Of a DNA stretch of 64,000 nt, positions 22,560 to 35,300 are shown in pieces. The notes below the pieces were generated by a model. The model worked only from the letters and a program-made list of their open reading frames with translations, was not told where the DNA came from and made no database searches. The DNA comes from Chaetomium olivaceum. Taxonomy: Eukaryota > Ascomycota > Sordariomycetes > Sordariales > Chaetomiaceae. The stretch is taken from the NCBI GenBank assembly GCA_039881045.1, contig JAYWVB010000067.1, positions 62,001 to 126,000 of the forward strand, given 5' to 3'. The position numbers and the translations under genes were made by a program. Position 1 is the stretch's first letter, and each line of letters opens with the position of its first letter.

Positions 22560-24204
22560 TTATTTGAAGACCTTGCCGTCGGCATGGGGGTACTCCTTGC
22601 CGTTGACAACGACCGGCTTCTCCCACGTCCACTGGGCCTCAACGTACTCGCGGTCCTCAGGCTTGGTGGGGTCGAGCTTGGTGAACTCGTAGCTCTCATA
22701 GTCGGGAGCGACGTCAAAGACGGGCTTCCATTCCTGGCCACGGATGACAAAGGCACCCTCAATGACGGAGTCATTGTTGACACCGTACACCGACGCGCAG
22801 CCGAAGACATACTTGCGAGAAGCCTCAAGACGGGTGTTGAAGCCGCCGATGAGGTTGTTCGACATGAATGTCAACGTGAGCTCATCGTTGTACTTGTAGA
22901 CACACTTCCAGATCGAGTACTCCTCGAAGTTGACGTGCTCCCAGAACCACTTCAGGGCATCGGGGGTATCCAGGTTAGAGTACTGGCGCTTCCACTCGTC
23001 AAGAGGGAGGGAAGCCTTGGGGAGGAGATCAAGGGGGTGCTTGGGCTTGGGCTCAGCCGGCTGGTCCTCCTCGTCATCCTGAGGCTTGGGGGCAGCCGGC
23101 TTGGGGGCCTGCTTAGCCGGCTTGGCCTGCTCAGGCTTCTTGGGGGCGACGTTGGTCAACTTGGGGGTATCGAGAAGAGAAAGCTCGGGGACAACAGCCG
23201 AGTAGATGGGCTGCTTGTAGACAGTCTCGTACCAACGCGAGACGTTGGGGTTCTGCTGGCGCCACTGCTTGTCGAAGAAGTACTCAAAGCCACGCGAGAT
23301 CAGGCCGGCGGCAAAGATGTCAGCCAGCGTGATGCGCTCACCAACGAGGTAGGTGTTGTCACGGAGGTGGGCGTCGACGACGGCGATGACCGCGAGGGCA
23401 GCCTTCTGCGACTCCTCGACGGCCTTCTTGTTGTAGGGGTCACGTCCGAGGAGGGGGCGGAACCAACCGCCGAGCTTGGGCAGCACCTCGCTGTTGAAGT
23501 ACGACATCCACCTCAGGATCGAAGCATAGCTACCAGCGTTATTAGCGGCCTGGCGGATCGAAACCGGTAAGAAGTTGGACTTACTCCTGCTTGGTCTTGC
23601 CGAGGAGGGTGGTCTTCTCGTTCTGGGAGGTGACTGGATGACTGTCAGCATGTTGGTCAAGAAATATGCATGCGGTAACAATCCAAGTGTGAAAGGAAAG
23701 GACAATCAGAAGTTAGAACTAAGTCAACACCGTGGTTTTCAGATAGGGATAACTGTTATTGAGAATGTCTCGGTCATCATATTGTCGGAGGCGGGGCACC
23801 TGGGTACCAAGGTGCAACCGCTTTGAGGGGGAAGCGGGGCATGAGGGGCAGCCTGACGCAGAGCAGAGCAGAGCAGATAACGGAGATGGCACATACCGTA
23901 GACGGCGATGGCGATGCACTCAGTGAGGACGAAGCCATCAGCGCCGACAAAGGTCGGAACCTTGTGGAGGGGGTTGGCCTTGAGGAACTCGGCGCTCGGC
24001 TGCTTGGTGTCGGCCTCGACCTCCTCAAGCTCGAGGTTGTTCGCCTTCGCGACGGCGCGGATGGCCGTCGAGCGGGGGTTGCCCTGTGTCGCGCAGAGGA
24101 GTCAGCAAACGCGCGCGCAAAGAAACGGCATCAATTAATCATTAGACACCGTTCTAGGGCATCGTAAAACATACCGCGTAGGTGTAGAGCTGTCCGAACG
24201 CCAT
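22560..24204 (-). CDS. TEF4: Translation elongation factor 1-gamma (eEF1B gamma)
   Basis: Gamma subunit of the eEF1B exchange complex, which recharges eEF1A with GTP in the cytosol. ATG 24204 begins MAFGQLYTYA. Four exons with introns 24084-24174, 23634-23896 and 23530-23584 give 411 aa, the normal length. The N-terminal GST-like domain includes NPRSTAIRAVAKANNLELE, TFVGADGFVLTECIAIA and SQNEKTTLLGKTKQDYASILRWM. A Lys/Pro/Ala hinge (KPAKQAPKPAAPKPQ) leads to the EF1G C-terminal domain (HPLDLLPKASLPLDEWKRQYSN, NFEEYSIWKCVYKYNDELTLTF, ending HADGKVFK). The 263-nt second intron is long for this window. It is head-to-head with the mitoribosomal uS9m gene. Confidence 0.96.
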
Positions 24205-24557
24205 CTTTGCTTGCGAGTTGACAGGAGGCTGATGGTCGAAGGGAAGGGAGACGGGCAAAGAAAGCTGGCGATGAGCGAAAAGGAGATTCACAGAAAATTT
24301 ATGTGGCGGGGTAGTTCAGGGTGGGGTCAAGCTTCACGCGTCCTGACTGGTGGGCGCTGAGGTGCGAGACAGTGCGAGACCAGGCCGCAATCTGGCCCGG
24401 GCTCGACGGGAGCTCCTCCGTGCCTGGAAAAATTGCTGCGAAATTGTTCCGCCGAGCGCCGCAGCCCGCCAAACCCACGGGGCAACGATCTCGGCCGAAC
24501 GACGGGACTCTCCTGGCGCGACCGCCAATAAATGACGGTGGACGTCCTCGCGGAACG
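24205..24557. promoter_or_regulatory. Bidirectional promoter between eEF1B-gamma and uS9m genes
   Basis: Only 353 bp separate the two start codons, so both genes must be driven from this segment. No TATA box is evident, as is common for translation genes. The open frame of uS9m extends back through it (to 24321), but the sequence upstream of ATG 24558 looks non-coding. Confidence 0.6.
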
Positions 24558-25589
24558 ATGGTATCTTCTTCACGACGAGGGCTTACCTCAGCCCTCCGCC
24601 GGGTTTCTACCGGCCTCAATAGCGGAAAACAACAGTCACTCGAGCAGCAATTCCAGTCGCTGCAGCTGAGCCCAGCAATCGTTCGCCTCAGGTGCCTGTC
24701 GACCGATTCGAAGGTGGGAGGGAATCCGGGCGTCATTGCCGCCGCCAACGGAATCGATTTCCAGGAGTTGGCCAGGAAACACGCTCTCGCCCAGCATGCT
24801 CGACCGGTGCCCGTATCGCCCTCCTACTTCTCCCGCACTCCGTCATTCAACGACCGCTACCTCGCCCTCGAGAAGCTGTCCAGGGCATACAGCAATCTCC
24901 CGTTGATTCCGGCAGCCGATGCCGAACGTGTCGCCTGGAAGAATTTGGCCGACCTGAGACAGTCTTTTGGCGAGCCGGTAAAGGCAACGGATTACGTCAA
25001 GTGCCTCACCATCGTCAAGCGCCTACACCAGATCCACCCCGAGCTGAAGCCGGAAGCCGTGAAGCGGGCGCTGCAGGACTTCAAGCGGGACGTACAGGCC
25101 TTCCTCAACGTGCCCAGTCCGATACCCATCGACAAGTTTGGACGAGCCCTGGGAGTCGGCAAGAGAAAGTCCTCAATCGCTAGGGCGTATGTTGTCGAGG
25201 GAGATGGCCAGGTGCTAGTTAACGGCAAGAAGCTGCCAGATTATTTTGGCCGTATCCACGACAGGGAGAGTGCTGTTTGGGCTTTGCACTCGACGGATCG
25301 GATCGACAAATACAATGTATGGGCGCGTGTGGAAGGGGGTGGCACCACCGGGCAAGCGGAAGCGCTCACGCTAGCCATTGCGAAGGCCCTTCTGGCTCAT
25401 GAGCCTGCGCTGAAGCCCGCGCTACGGAGAGGTGAGTAACAACATTCTTCTGGCCGTCAACGGCAAGTTCAGGACATCGCTAACTCCTTGTTTTCAGCCG
25501 GCTGCGTCACCCGCGACCCGAGGAGAGTGGAGAGGAAGAAGCACGGCCGTGTCAAGGCGAGAAAGGGATTCACATGGGTCAAGAGATAG
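24558..25589 (+). CDS. MRPS9: Mitochondrial small ribosomal subunit protein uS9m
   Basis: 321-aa mitochondrial ribosomal protein S9, a component of the mitoribosomal small-subunit head. ATG 24558 is chosen because it begins a typical import presequence (MVSSSRRGLTSALRRVSTGL). The mitochondrial-specific middle part (YLALEKLSRAYSNLPLIPAA) precedes the S9 domain: FGRALGVGKRKSSIARAYVV, GQVLVNGKKLPDYF, then GGGTTGQAEALTLAIAKALL. One intron (25432-25497) separates the last exon, which codes for the signature tail AGCVTRDPRRVERKKHGRVK and ends KGFTWVKR. Frame is intact throughout. It shares a promoter region with the cytosolic translation factor eEF1B-gamma. Confidence 0.95.
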
Positions 25590-28500
25590 TTTTGGCTGGG
25601 CGAGCCGTCGTGTGCTTCAGAATTGCATGGACAACCACCTCCATGGACTTGGAGGTCACGTCTATGCTTATCCCTCTGTAAGCGTTTTCTCTGTAACAAC
25701 TGTACCACGGATAACTGTACAATACAAGACGTGAAGCGTCTCAGATCTGCATCACCGGCCAAAGGACATGGTTGAGGCGATCTGTTTCTGCTACTCCATG
25801 ATGTCCACACGAATGTGGGCATGATGCGCCACGAATTTTCATGAAGATAGAGTGTGCCCTTACTGGTGCCTAGCTCTTCGCGCGTGTACCACCGTAGCAC
25901 AGGCGCTACAGCTCAGGAGAAACGAGTCACTGACGGATTTTCTGAAGGGTTGCTGGCCGCAACCGGGACCTCAAAACTTTCCTCGATGAAGATCGAGCTA
26001 CGAGCTTGGTCACTCCCCCCTTGACTACCTTTTCCAACCTTTTCGTCCTTCTATCCCCCCTCTTTCTGACCCTCTCCCTCTTTCTAAGGCCATCGGGACG
26101 GTGGTAGAACGGCGACTGCCAGCTACGGGACTTGAAGGCTGGGGTAGCGGGTTTTGGACAAGGCTACGATCCAGGAGCCGCCCCGATTCATAAAACTGAC
26201 ACGGTGGATGTGACAAGCGTTGTTATGGCCAGCTATGGGTCGAGATCAGCGTCCATTGACGAATGAGTAAGGGGGCATGACGTCCAAGAGGACTGAAAGA
26301 GCGGCAGGTTAAGCGTAGCCTAGAGGGGTTCTGGCGAAGGCGTTGCTTTGCCTCCCGTCTCACTGACGAAGCTTAGAGGGCGGGGTTTAAGGGAAGTCTA
26401 CGCCCAAAGGGAAGTAAGAAGAACGATCGAGATAGGACGAATCAAGCATGGGGGCGGCAAAATACCCGTTGGCGTAAAAATAGCTGAGGTTGGCTCCTTC
26501 TGAGCATTTGATAGCGGCTTGTGTTATACATATATCAACCCCTTTCAACCCCAACACACTACCTTACCACTTATAAGTAGCCAAGTTGGTTGTTCCAATC
26601 GACGTTTGCGCCTCAGGCATGGTCCAGGGGGATCGGACAGCCGGGCTCAACCAAGAAAAAGCCGATGCAGGGACGACTGCGGCTAGTCTGCTGCGCCGTC
26701 ACACGGGCGGGAGTACCCGCGGAAGCACATTGTTCTGGGCGGCAACAGGTTTTGCTATCGCAACACCTGTGGTGGGGAGCTGACGTCGCGCGATCGCCAC
26801 GCCAGGCATGAAGGTCGTCCATATAGTACCACGAAGCATGCATACACGCGACAAGCCAACCCCGGCCACACACATGCACACGGCACGTCTAGCAGCCCTA
26901 CCCGCACAACGTCCCAGTTTTATGGCATTCTAATGGATTGGATGCCGTGCGAGTCCCAGAAACCAAGCTTGGCTAGAGCCCAACAGTCATACGCTCCGGT
27001 TATCGATATCGCTTAGGACATGCGGCCTGTCTCAGGAACGAGCATCCTACACCAGCTCCGTGCACTTGTGATGGCCATGATGGAGGTCGAATTTAAACGT
27101 TGCCAAGCAGCCCGCCCTGCCGCCGCCTCACATCAGATGATCGACCATTGCCTACGCAGCACCACCAATCGCCGCCTCTCCAAGGCTGAGATCTACGCAG
27201 CAGTGTAGTATACATAACTACATCTCCCGGTCGGTTCAACTTTCAGCCCGGGTGATGGAGTAAGGAACTGGCGGCAGTGGTGCAGCGGCAGGGCGATCCT
27301 GTGGAGGTGTTTAGATGCAAAGAAGTTCCAGGCGTCGAGGTCCGGGCAGCCGGACCGGGCGCGTGTAGTAGGCATCATGCCGCAGTTTTGACCAACATCC
27401 CCGGATCGAGGTGTACCCGGGAGAAACACCTGGGTCTTTTCGCCAAGCAGCATTTGAGTCAAAGCAGATAGCAAACTCGAGACTCTGCCGAGGACATGGC
27501 ATGTGGATGCTGCCCACACGGATGAGCGGGCATTTTCCTGCGAACCCAAGACAGGCCCCCTCGCAATTCGTTATCTTCGGTCCACGACGGAGGCGAGCTT
27601 CGGGACTGGTGTGAGGCATATCCGCACCAGAAAGCACGAGTCAGCGGGCCCCATGAAGGCGGTCGCTGGCGAGAATAGACGTACATGTACTTGCGTCCGG
27701 CTAATGTCATCCTCTCATGCGTGTCAACGGCCCCTCACCAAATGGTTCCAGAAGCTGGCTTGAGGTCGTCTCTGATTCGCGGACGGCGGGGGCTCATGAA
27801 ACTGGGCCTTGATCCTGGTCTCATTGCGACGCAGCCCACTCGCACGGACGCGATCGACCATGGTGCATTCGAGTCCTGGGCATCTGTTTCGACGACACAC
27901 CTCGACGCCTCATCCTAGCAAACTCAACCTCTCAACGACAAGGATCTAGGATGTTCGAACGACCCTCCTTCCCACCCACAGCGTGGCGGTACCAGTACCT
28001 CGGCGGATTCGACCAAGCAACGGAGGAGACTTCTTTCTGCACCGAAGCCCTGCATAGAACAAAATTAGCAGTTTGACCGGGCATCTGCCATGCACTGGGA
28101 GGAAAGCAGCTAACGACAAAAAGCAATTCGGACCTGAAAATCGCTGCAGCCAAGGCATAAACATGTTGCCAATTCCCTCATCCGCCGCCCACTTTCATCG
28201 AGTCCGCAGCAAACGGCCGGGTGCTCGGGCTGTCTGTCGTCATAGCGCGCCCTGCACCTGGTATGTACATACTGTGTTGAATGTGGTGGTGCAAATGCCC
28301 GGGGGGCACCGGGATCACCGCCATGACGGTCGGGTCTCAAACACCATTGAGATACGAGCAGCGGCACAACGCGACGAGAACCCTCCGGTCGGCCCGTGAG
28401 CCAAAACCTTTACGGGAGTGTGTGGTACGTGACCCGAAGCTGCAAGGGGCATCTGTCTCGGTCGAGGAACTGCATATTGAGGGGTGCGGAAAAGACCGAT

Positions 28501-31065
28501 GGATTCCGGCAATGGGGGGGCCGTGATGGAATGAGCAGAGCAGACCTGGGGCAGAGCAGACCTGAGCAGAGCAGGCCACTGGTAAGGTAAGATAGGTAGG
28601 TGCCCATTGCCACCAATGCGCGCATCTGGGCAAAGTGGCAAGCAAGTCGTGCGCTCCTGCTTCGTTTGTGGATTTAACATTCGTTTCTTCACATGCGGAA
28701 ACACACTAGCGAAGCCTGTGCCTTCCATTTCCTGTGGATGCCCTGTCTCGGCGAAGGCCGGCCGCCCACGAACAGAATGGACCCATTTTCTGTCTTTCCC
28801 ACTGCAGCAAAAAAAACCCTTGTCCATTCCAGGTTATCCTGCCACGAGCTCTGAGCCACGAGACACGCGCACCGGAGCCCAGCCCGATCATGCGGGCCTG
28901 CAACCAACCGACTCATGTCCGACACTGATTGCATTCGACAACTGCGGAGAACAGTACTAGTACATACCTAAGGTACCTACCGGCCAAGCAACCCCCGGAC
29001 GAAGTCACAGCGTCATAAGTCGGGAGATGCCGCCGTAGTTATTTCGCCGGCCCGGCTGGGGCTTGCCTCGTTCTGATTGATCCGAGGACATGAAGCCAGT
29101 TCCTGCCAGAGTCTGAGATAGACGACAGGAGGCATCCTGGCCGTTTGGGCGCGTGTATCGCAAACACTCTCGCCTCACCTTCCTGCAATGGTCACCGGGG
29201 TTCCAGAAAACGCACATGGCCATGACCCTTGGTTTTATCGTGTTGCTTTCTATCGATTCCGGCACTCCCAATCGGTGTTGGGGTTCCCAAAGCTTGTCTG
29301 TGACAGGCCGCCTCCCTCGCGGCATTGGTTTCGCACCCGCCCTCCAGACACGGTAAAGGGAAAAAAAGCATATTTTCTCTAAATAAATAGTTACCGGGCG
29401 TCGAGATTACAACATTACCAAACGCTACCCGGCTTCTGCACGCGCTGCAGAGACACGTCAATTCGGCAAGCCTCCCGGTTGCAGATCCACCCGCCCCCCT
29501 CATCAGTCAGCGATCCGGTCCTGTGGGCGCATGGCGTCTTGCCCTTGGTGGGGGGGTGTGTCGCTGTAGATCTCGGCCCTGCTTGCGGCTTGATGAATCC
29601 TTGAATTCCATCTCCAGACACCCCTTCAACACACACCTCTCCCATGTCGAAGCCAAGCACCGGCCACAGTCCTTCAGGTACGTAACTGCGACAACTAAAA
29701 TGGTCGACCGTGTGGAGCAGTGTGTCCTCCGGATCGACCCCAGAGAACTAATCGAGATGCCATTCGCCATTGGTAGTCCTCATGTACACCATCTTTCCCC
29801 AGCTGCATCCTTCCCTTCCCACGTTTGCCAACCTACGCTGTCTTGCACTAGCACTTCGGCCCTTGTTGTCCAGGATACCTGGCCGAGACGTGCGTCTTCT
29901 TGTTCTCCCTTTGAGAAACATCAGCTGCTACTTCTTCACCGTCCTGGTTTCCAAACTGCCCGCCCAAACGAGACAGCAGTCGTTGAGAACGGAGCTTACC
30001 CGTCGAGGTCAGTATCCGTTGGGTGAGGGTGAGGGATCGCCGCTCACGATATATTTGTGTAAGTGAGCAACCTGGTCCTGGCCCGCTTGAGGAAGACGGC
30101 GGTCCCCTGTCTTCGAGAATCCCGTTTCTCCAAAAACTCTTTTATCGCCAGCCCCAACGGACAAGAGGCCCCAGCGCTCACTGCCCTCTCTCTCCGGATA
30201 GACTTGTACGCATCGGCGGAGGGCTGGCATGCGCCGAAGTGCAAACCGATCCATACCTACCAGCACAGCTTCCGCTCCCCGGGGCTTTACGGGCAGCCGC
30301 ACCGGCCTGTTTGTCAGAGCGGAAGGCGCCAGTTGGTTCGAGTGGAAGGTCTGTTCGAGCTCTTAGACCTTCGGCCGCTTCAAGTTTCTGGGTATATGAT
30401 CCCCGCTCGGTGTGGTTGAGCGAGTCCATCGTCCATCCCGGTCTGCACACAACCCTAATCGGCGACTCACGGTCAAGTCCCTCTCTCGACCTTGGTCAAA
30501 GTTTCGTCATCCCCACTTTTGAGTCGCAAGTCCAGATCTCCTAGCACGCGGTATCCTTGCGAAAAGCATCTTTCCTTTGGGGCTTAGACAGACCCATCCG
30601 TCAGTTCTGCGCCAGTCATCGACTTTGAGAAAAAGCACGCACGGAAACCCAAGACGACGACGTTGAAGACCAAACAGCCAACAGCAAACCCTTCCACGCG
30701 GCCGTCTGCCGGGTGTTCTACAGAAACCCGCGTACACTTGGCACGAGAGAGAAATCGGACGGACGTACTAGGAAGACGTGCGCCGACGTTTCGCCTCCCC
30801 GCGACGCCCGCTGCCCTTTCCGCCTTGACCGTTTTGGAGCAGACCCCCGCTCAGCTTTCGCACAAAATCGACAACCACGCAACGCATCGAGTTTTTGTTC
30901 GCGAATTTATCGCCATCAGGAAGCTTCAGGGACCGTCCATTTCGTGACCAGATCGCCGAGAAATCCGGTTTCTGCATCGCGGCCTTGCTCCACTTGTAGC
31001 GGGAGACTTGGGTGGACTGGGCGTTTCCGGCTGCCGGGTTACTTAGTTCTCGGATTCTGGGGGGA
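25590..31065. other. Gene-free interval of about 5.5 kb
   Basis: Many short open frames occur on both strands, none with a domain, a credible splice pattern or a conserved block. An imperfect gcagagcagacctg tandem lies at about 28541-28582. The last kilobase is CT-rich and GC-richer, and is probably promoter and leader of the gene at 31066. Nothing else is supported. Confidence 0.5.
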
Positions 31066-32374
31066 ATGGACGACAACAGGGGCCAGCGGAGGCAGAATGA
31101 ACCGCCCATCTACTCCGCTCCTAGTTCACGGCACAACCCATCGCTCCATGAGCAGCCGCAGCCACGGCGGCCCTTCTCGGGCGCTCAGGGGGACAGGTTC
31201 AGGCCGGCTCCGCTCAGCACATCGCCGTCGGGGTCAGCGCGAGGGATAGGAGGTGGCTCGACCGGCTACAGCGGATATTATCAGGATACTTCGACGACGG
31301 GCTTCCCGGCAGCAGCGATGCCGCAGGGTGGGATGAGTTACCATCAGTCCACAACCGACTACGGGCAACCGGATTCGCGGCCGAGCCAAAGTTTTGGCGG
31401 CACGTACACCACCCCGGGAATGATGTACAACGTGCAGCAAACGGGAGGGCCACAGGCGGCTGCCGTGTACGATGCGGGTCAGCAGTTTTCATCGCGGCAG
31501 GCTGCAGGACTGCCGATGATGGCGACGGATGTCACGGGCGCCTACTTCCAAAACGAGCCAACCAACGCAGCGGCCACGTCCAGCCTGCAGGCGCAGACGG
31601 GGTCCTCGAGCACGCCCCAGGTATATCAGCAGCCCGGCATGCACGGCTATTCCACCGGTAACATAGCTACGATTGGTGGGATGGCTGCGCAAACGACTCC
31701 TGCTACCGACGTGAGAATGGAGGAAGAGTACCCTGGAGGCTCGGCCCCCGACGTGTCGTATGGTAATTACCAAACGGCGCTAAAGGAGATATTCCAGAAC
31801 ATTCAGAACGGCGTGCTCGCCCCAGCCAGCGAGTCTCTCCTGCAGATCTCCGAGTGGCTCTTATCGCATGTGGTGGAATTGGGTACGTTGGCAAAAAAGC
31901 GTTGCTGCCCTTTCTTCTTCTTCTGCAAACAGATGGGTTGGAGCACAAACTGACGAACCCTTCTCCGTTCTAGGTCTTACTTCTGACGACCAGAATCTGC
32001 ACGGCGAGAGGATCAAACTGTGGGACGATTTCAACCATGCTTGGCTGGCCATGTTCCAGCGCCAGAAGGAGATGATGGAGTCGGGGCAGCAACCGCAGCG
32101 ACCGCAAAGCCTTGTCCCCCCGGAAGCGCTTCGGAAGATGGGAAAGGAGCTAGTGAAGCATTGTGACAGCATAGAGCGGCACGGCCTCGTCGACTACCAA
32201 TTCGGAGTCTGGGAAGAGCGTATCATTGAGAGTAGGTTCTTACCCCGCTTGGACCTCTCATGCGCATTGCTAACAAAGGCGGTGGCAGTTCTGGAGGAGT
32301 GCCTGGATCTCTATGAGAACCCCAATACATCCGGTGGTGGCGGTGAGGGGAGCTCCAATAACCGCCGTCGTTAA
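31066..32374 (+). CDS. Conserved-looking fungal protein of unknown function
   Basis: 386 aa from ATG 31066 with introns 31883-31973 and 32232-32288; all junctions keep one frame. Residues 1-220 are low-complexity (Gln, Gly, Ser, Tyr, Pro), resembling disordered regions of transcription or RNA factors. From about residue 235 to 365 there is a compact alpha-helical region: YGNYQTALKEIFQNIQNGVL, SLLQISEWLLSHVVELGLTS, ERIKLWDDFNHAWLAMFQRQ, GKELVKHCDSIERHGLVDYQ, ending ILEECLDLYE. The precise exon borders and the contrast between disordered and ordered halves argue for a real gene. I do not recognise the family by name and assign no function. The very long flanking intergenic regions would suit a developmentally regulated gene; that is inference only. 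Confidence 0.8.
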
Positions 32375-35300
32375 CGCGTGCGGGGGGACACACAATGGGA
32401 TTGTAATCGCCAGTCCTCCTTCTTGGCTTGCACCGCGTCCCAACTTTTAACCTGAGACTCGTGTGCCACCGTTTTCGGCTTGTTTTGCTCGTTCACATTC
32501 TGATTTCCGCAACCCGTCAACATATCATATCACATGCTCCGATAAGAAGTCGGACTGCCACGCTTGTTGCCTCGACGAGGTCCTTGGATTTGGAGTTGGC
32601 CAGGGGGGTGTTTGGTGTAGAACATCACACGGGGGGTGGTCACGGGGGGGCATTCCTCCCGCTCACACACCTGTTCTTGCAGGCGAGACTTTCCTACTTT
32701 GGGCTTGGAGCGTATGACAAGGGGGGGGGGATAGAAGGCTTGCTCTACGGCGTCTCCAAATGAAAGGGGTGGTGGTTTCTTTTTTTGGCGGGCGGGAGGG
32801 GCAGTGTCCACCCTAGGGCGGCTGGTGATCCTGCTCTTCTGCCGGTTCCGGCGTTTCGGTGTACCTGCTTTTGTTATGCTCGGAACGGGGACGGGGGCAA
32901 GGGATGAGTGGACGGATGGGAGTCTTACGATGTCTGATTCACGGAGGAAGAGGGAGGAAAATCGGAGTATACCACACCACACACCACGCGCACAGATCCG
33001 ATTGGCGACCATTTCACGGAGACTCGGCGGGGCGGGCTGCTGTGGGCAAGAGAAGAGAGAGTGATACGAGCATGACCTACTGGACCATGTTGTACACACG
33101 AAAGGGATGGCACGGAGTGACAAGATTGGAGACGAGATGGCTACACGGCATGGTCGGGGATCGGAAAAGCAAAAGGAGGAAAGGGGTCGGCTGGTCTGAC
33201 TGTTTCGCTTCGCGGATGCACTGCATTATACGTATGTAGTTAACCCCCCTTTATGCATAGAATGTAGCTGTAGGTGGTGAAACGCTGCGTTTGTGGAATA
33301 TGGATATGCAAAAGTACATTGATGGTCAACTCGTGCCGTGTGCGATATGCGCAGGAAAGGGGGTGGGGGAGGGGGGAGGCGAGTCGGGGTCACAACATCA
33401 AGGTGTGGGTGTGATGGAGCGGGGGGGCAGGCGGATGGATGCAATGCAGATTGCGGCAATACCCGTTCAGAAGATAGCACCAAGTAGACACATCCATCAA
33501 TCCATTAGAGCCACGTATAAGGTTCACCGATATCTAAGGTAATCAACCAGTGTCAACCCAGCTGAATGGCCTCCCGTTCTTTTGCACCCGTCCGACCCGA
33601 CGGGAAGAAGTCAGGAAAGTACTGTTGGGGTCAATCGGACAAACAAACAATGGCAAAACGCCAATATGCCAATGGGGAATTGGGGTCCCATTAACTACCA
33701 GGTATAGCCAACGAAGCAGTTGCCGTCGACAGGCGGTGGCAATGATTCGACACCGGCAGCTGAGAAAACGCACGATTGCCGGGGGGACTTGGCGTTAGCC
33801 CAGCTGAGCATGCACGCATGTCACGACATTTCCACATTTCCCCATTTCCCATGCGACTTCGGAATCGTGGTCGGCCGATGAGAGATGGTGGAAAAAGAAG
33901 AGCACGAGTTTTTTTCGGTTTGGGCTGGGCAAATCGGCGGTGCCAGCGACCGGTAAGCCAATCAAGGTCGCAGATCGCCGGCAAAGGACCGCGCTAACAG
34001 CAGCACCCAGTCTGCTGGGACCGCGCTACAGTGGTCTTCGCAGGCCTTCGCAGCCAATAACGTCTTCAATTTGCCCTTTTCCGCCCTTTTCCCTCTTTTT
34101 TTACCCTGTTCTTCGCAACCTCACCGCATTCACCGCATGTCGGCGACCTCGCTACAGTTTTGTTGGCCGGCCGAGGCTTGCCTTTGACTAACTCCTCCGT
34201 AACTAAACTAACTCGTCCGGCTCGGACTCCTCCTCTGGCTCCTCTGGCACCTTTGGCTCCTCTGGCTGGCCGCAACAACCCCCGATTCTGAGACATCTGC
34301 GTCATCCCCCGCGACTTCTCGCCGTTACACTGCACTACGTCCACTCCTCCCCCGCATCGGATCAGACCCAGATGTCTCGCACGCAATTGGACCGCCGTTT
34401 TTTTTGATGTGGTACCTTCCCGGTTTGGACCCTGCATGCAGGCAACACCGAGTGTGGGACTCGAGTGTGACGGGGGCACGGGAGGAGGGGGGCAGCACTG
34501 GGGGGGCATGTGGTGCTGCAAGACACAACTTTTTGACTCGATCTTGTCAAACGTCGAGTCTGAGACTAGCTAGCAGCACAATCCACACAATCCACGAGCC
34601 CGCCGTGCCCGCCCACTATCCCGTAGGTATGCGAACCAACCAGGACGCTGAAACACCACCGGATATTGATTGTGCCCTACAGAGACGAGACATCGCCCTT
34701 CCCCTTCCAACGGCAACACACACCCACCCACACACACACACACACACAAAGTCGGCTGTTATTTTTTCGGCCGTGGGGTCATCTGCGGTGCCACGCCGCC
34801 CTACCTATCTCCGTTTGTGGTGGGATCCCGGGACTGAACGCCTCACCTTGCTCGTTGCGGCTGGAGGGCCGAGACAGCCACCGGAGGAAAGGTGTAGTTT
34901 TCGGTGTTGCCGATCGAGGAACAGAATAATAACGGTTGTGGGTTTCCGAAATAGGGCAGGTCCGGTCGAACGGCCATGACTCTCCTCTCGACCGAAGATC
35001 CCGAGCATCCCTTTTTCCCACCCGCAATCTCGACCTTCGTTGCTGCGGTCGGCCGCCATGGCCCCCCGCCTCCAAACCCTCGACCGAAGTGAAGATTGAG
35101 AGAGATTCGCTAAAGACGCGCCAAGATGACCGCCGCATGCCCAACGCGATCAGATCTGCCACTGATCTCGGCAGAACCCAGACCCGGCCCCATGGATCAT
35201 GCGCCCCACCCGATTCGAGAGTTCGAAAAGAAACAAGGGTCTTCCACCCTCCCTACCCCCCTGTCACATCACGCCAGCCGCCCACCACAAAACCTTGGAA

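Noticed and set aside
24321..24557. N-terminal extension of uS9m
   Set aside because: The frame is open, but the sequence lies in the shared promoter and ATG 24558 begins a good import signal.
30023..30544. Overlapping open frames upstream of the unknown gene
   Set aside because: Three frames are open at once without a domain, as expected by chance in GC-rich DNA.
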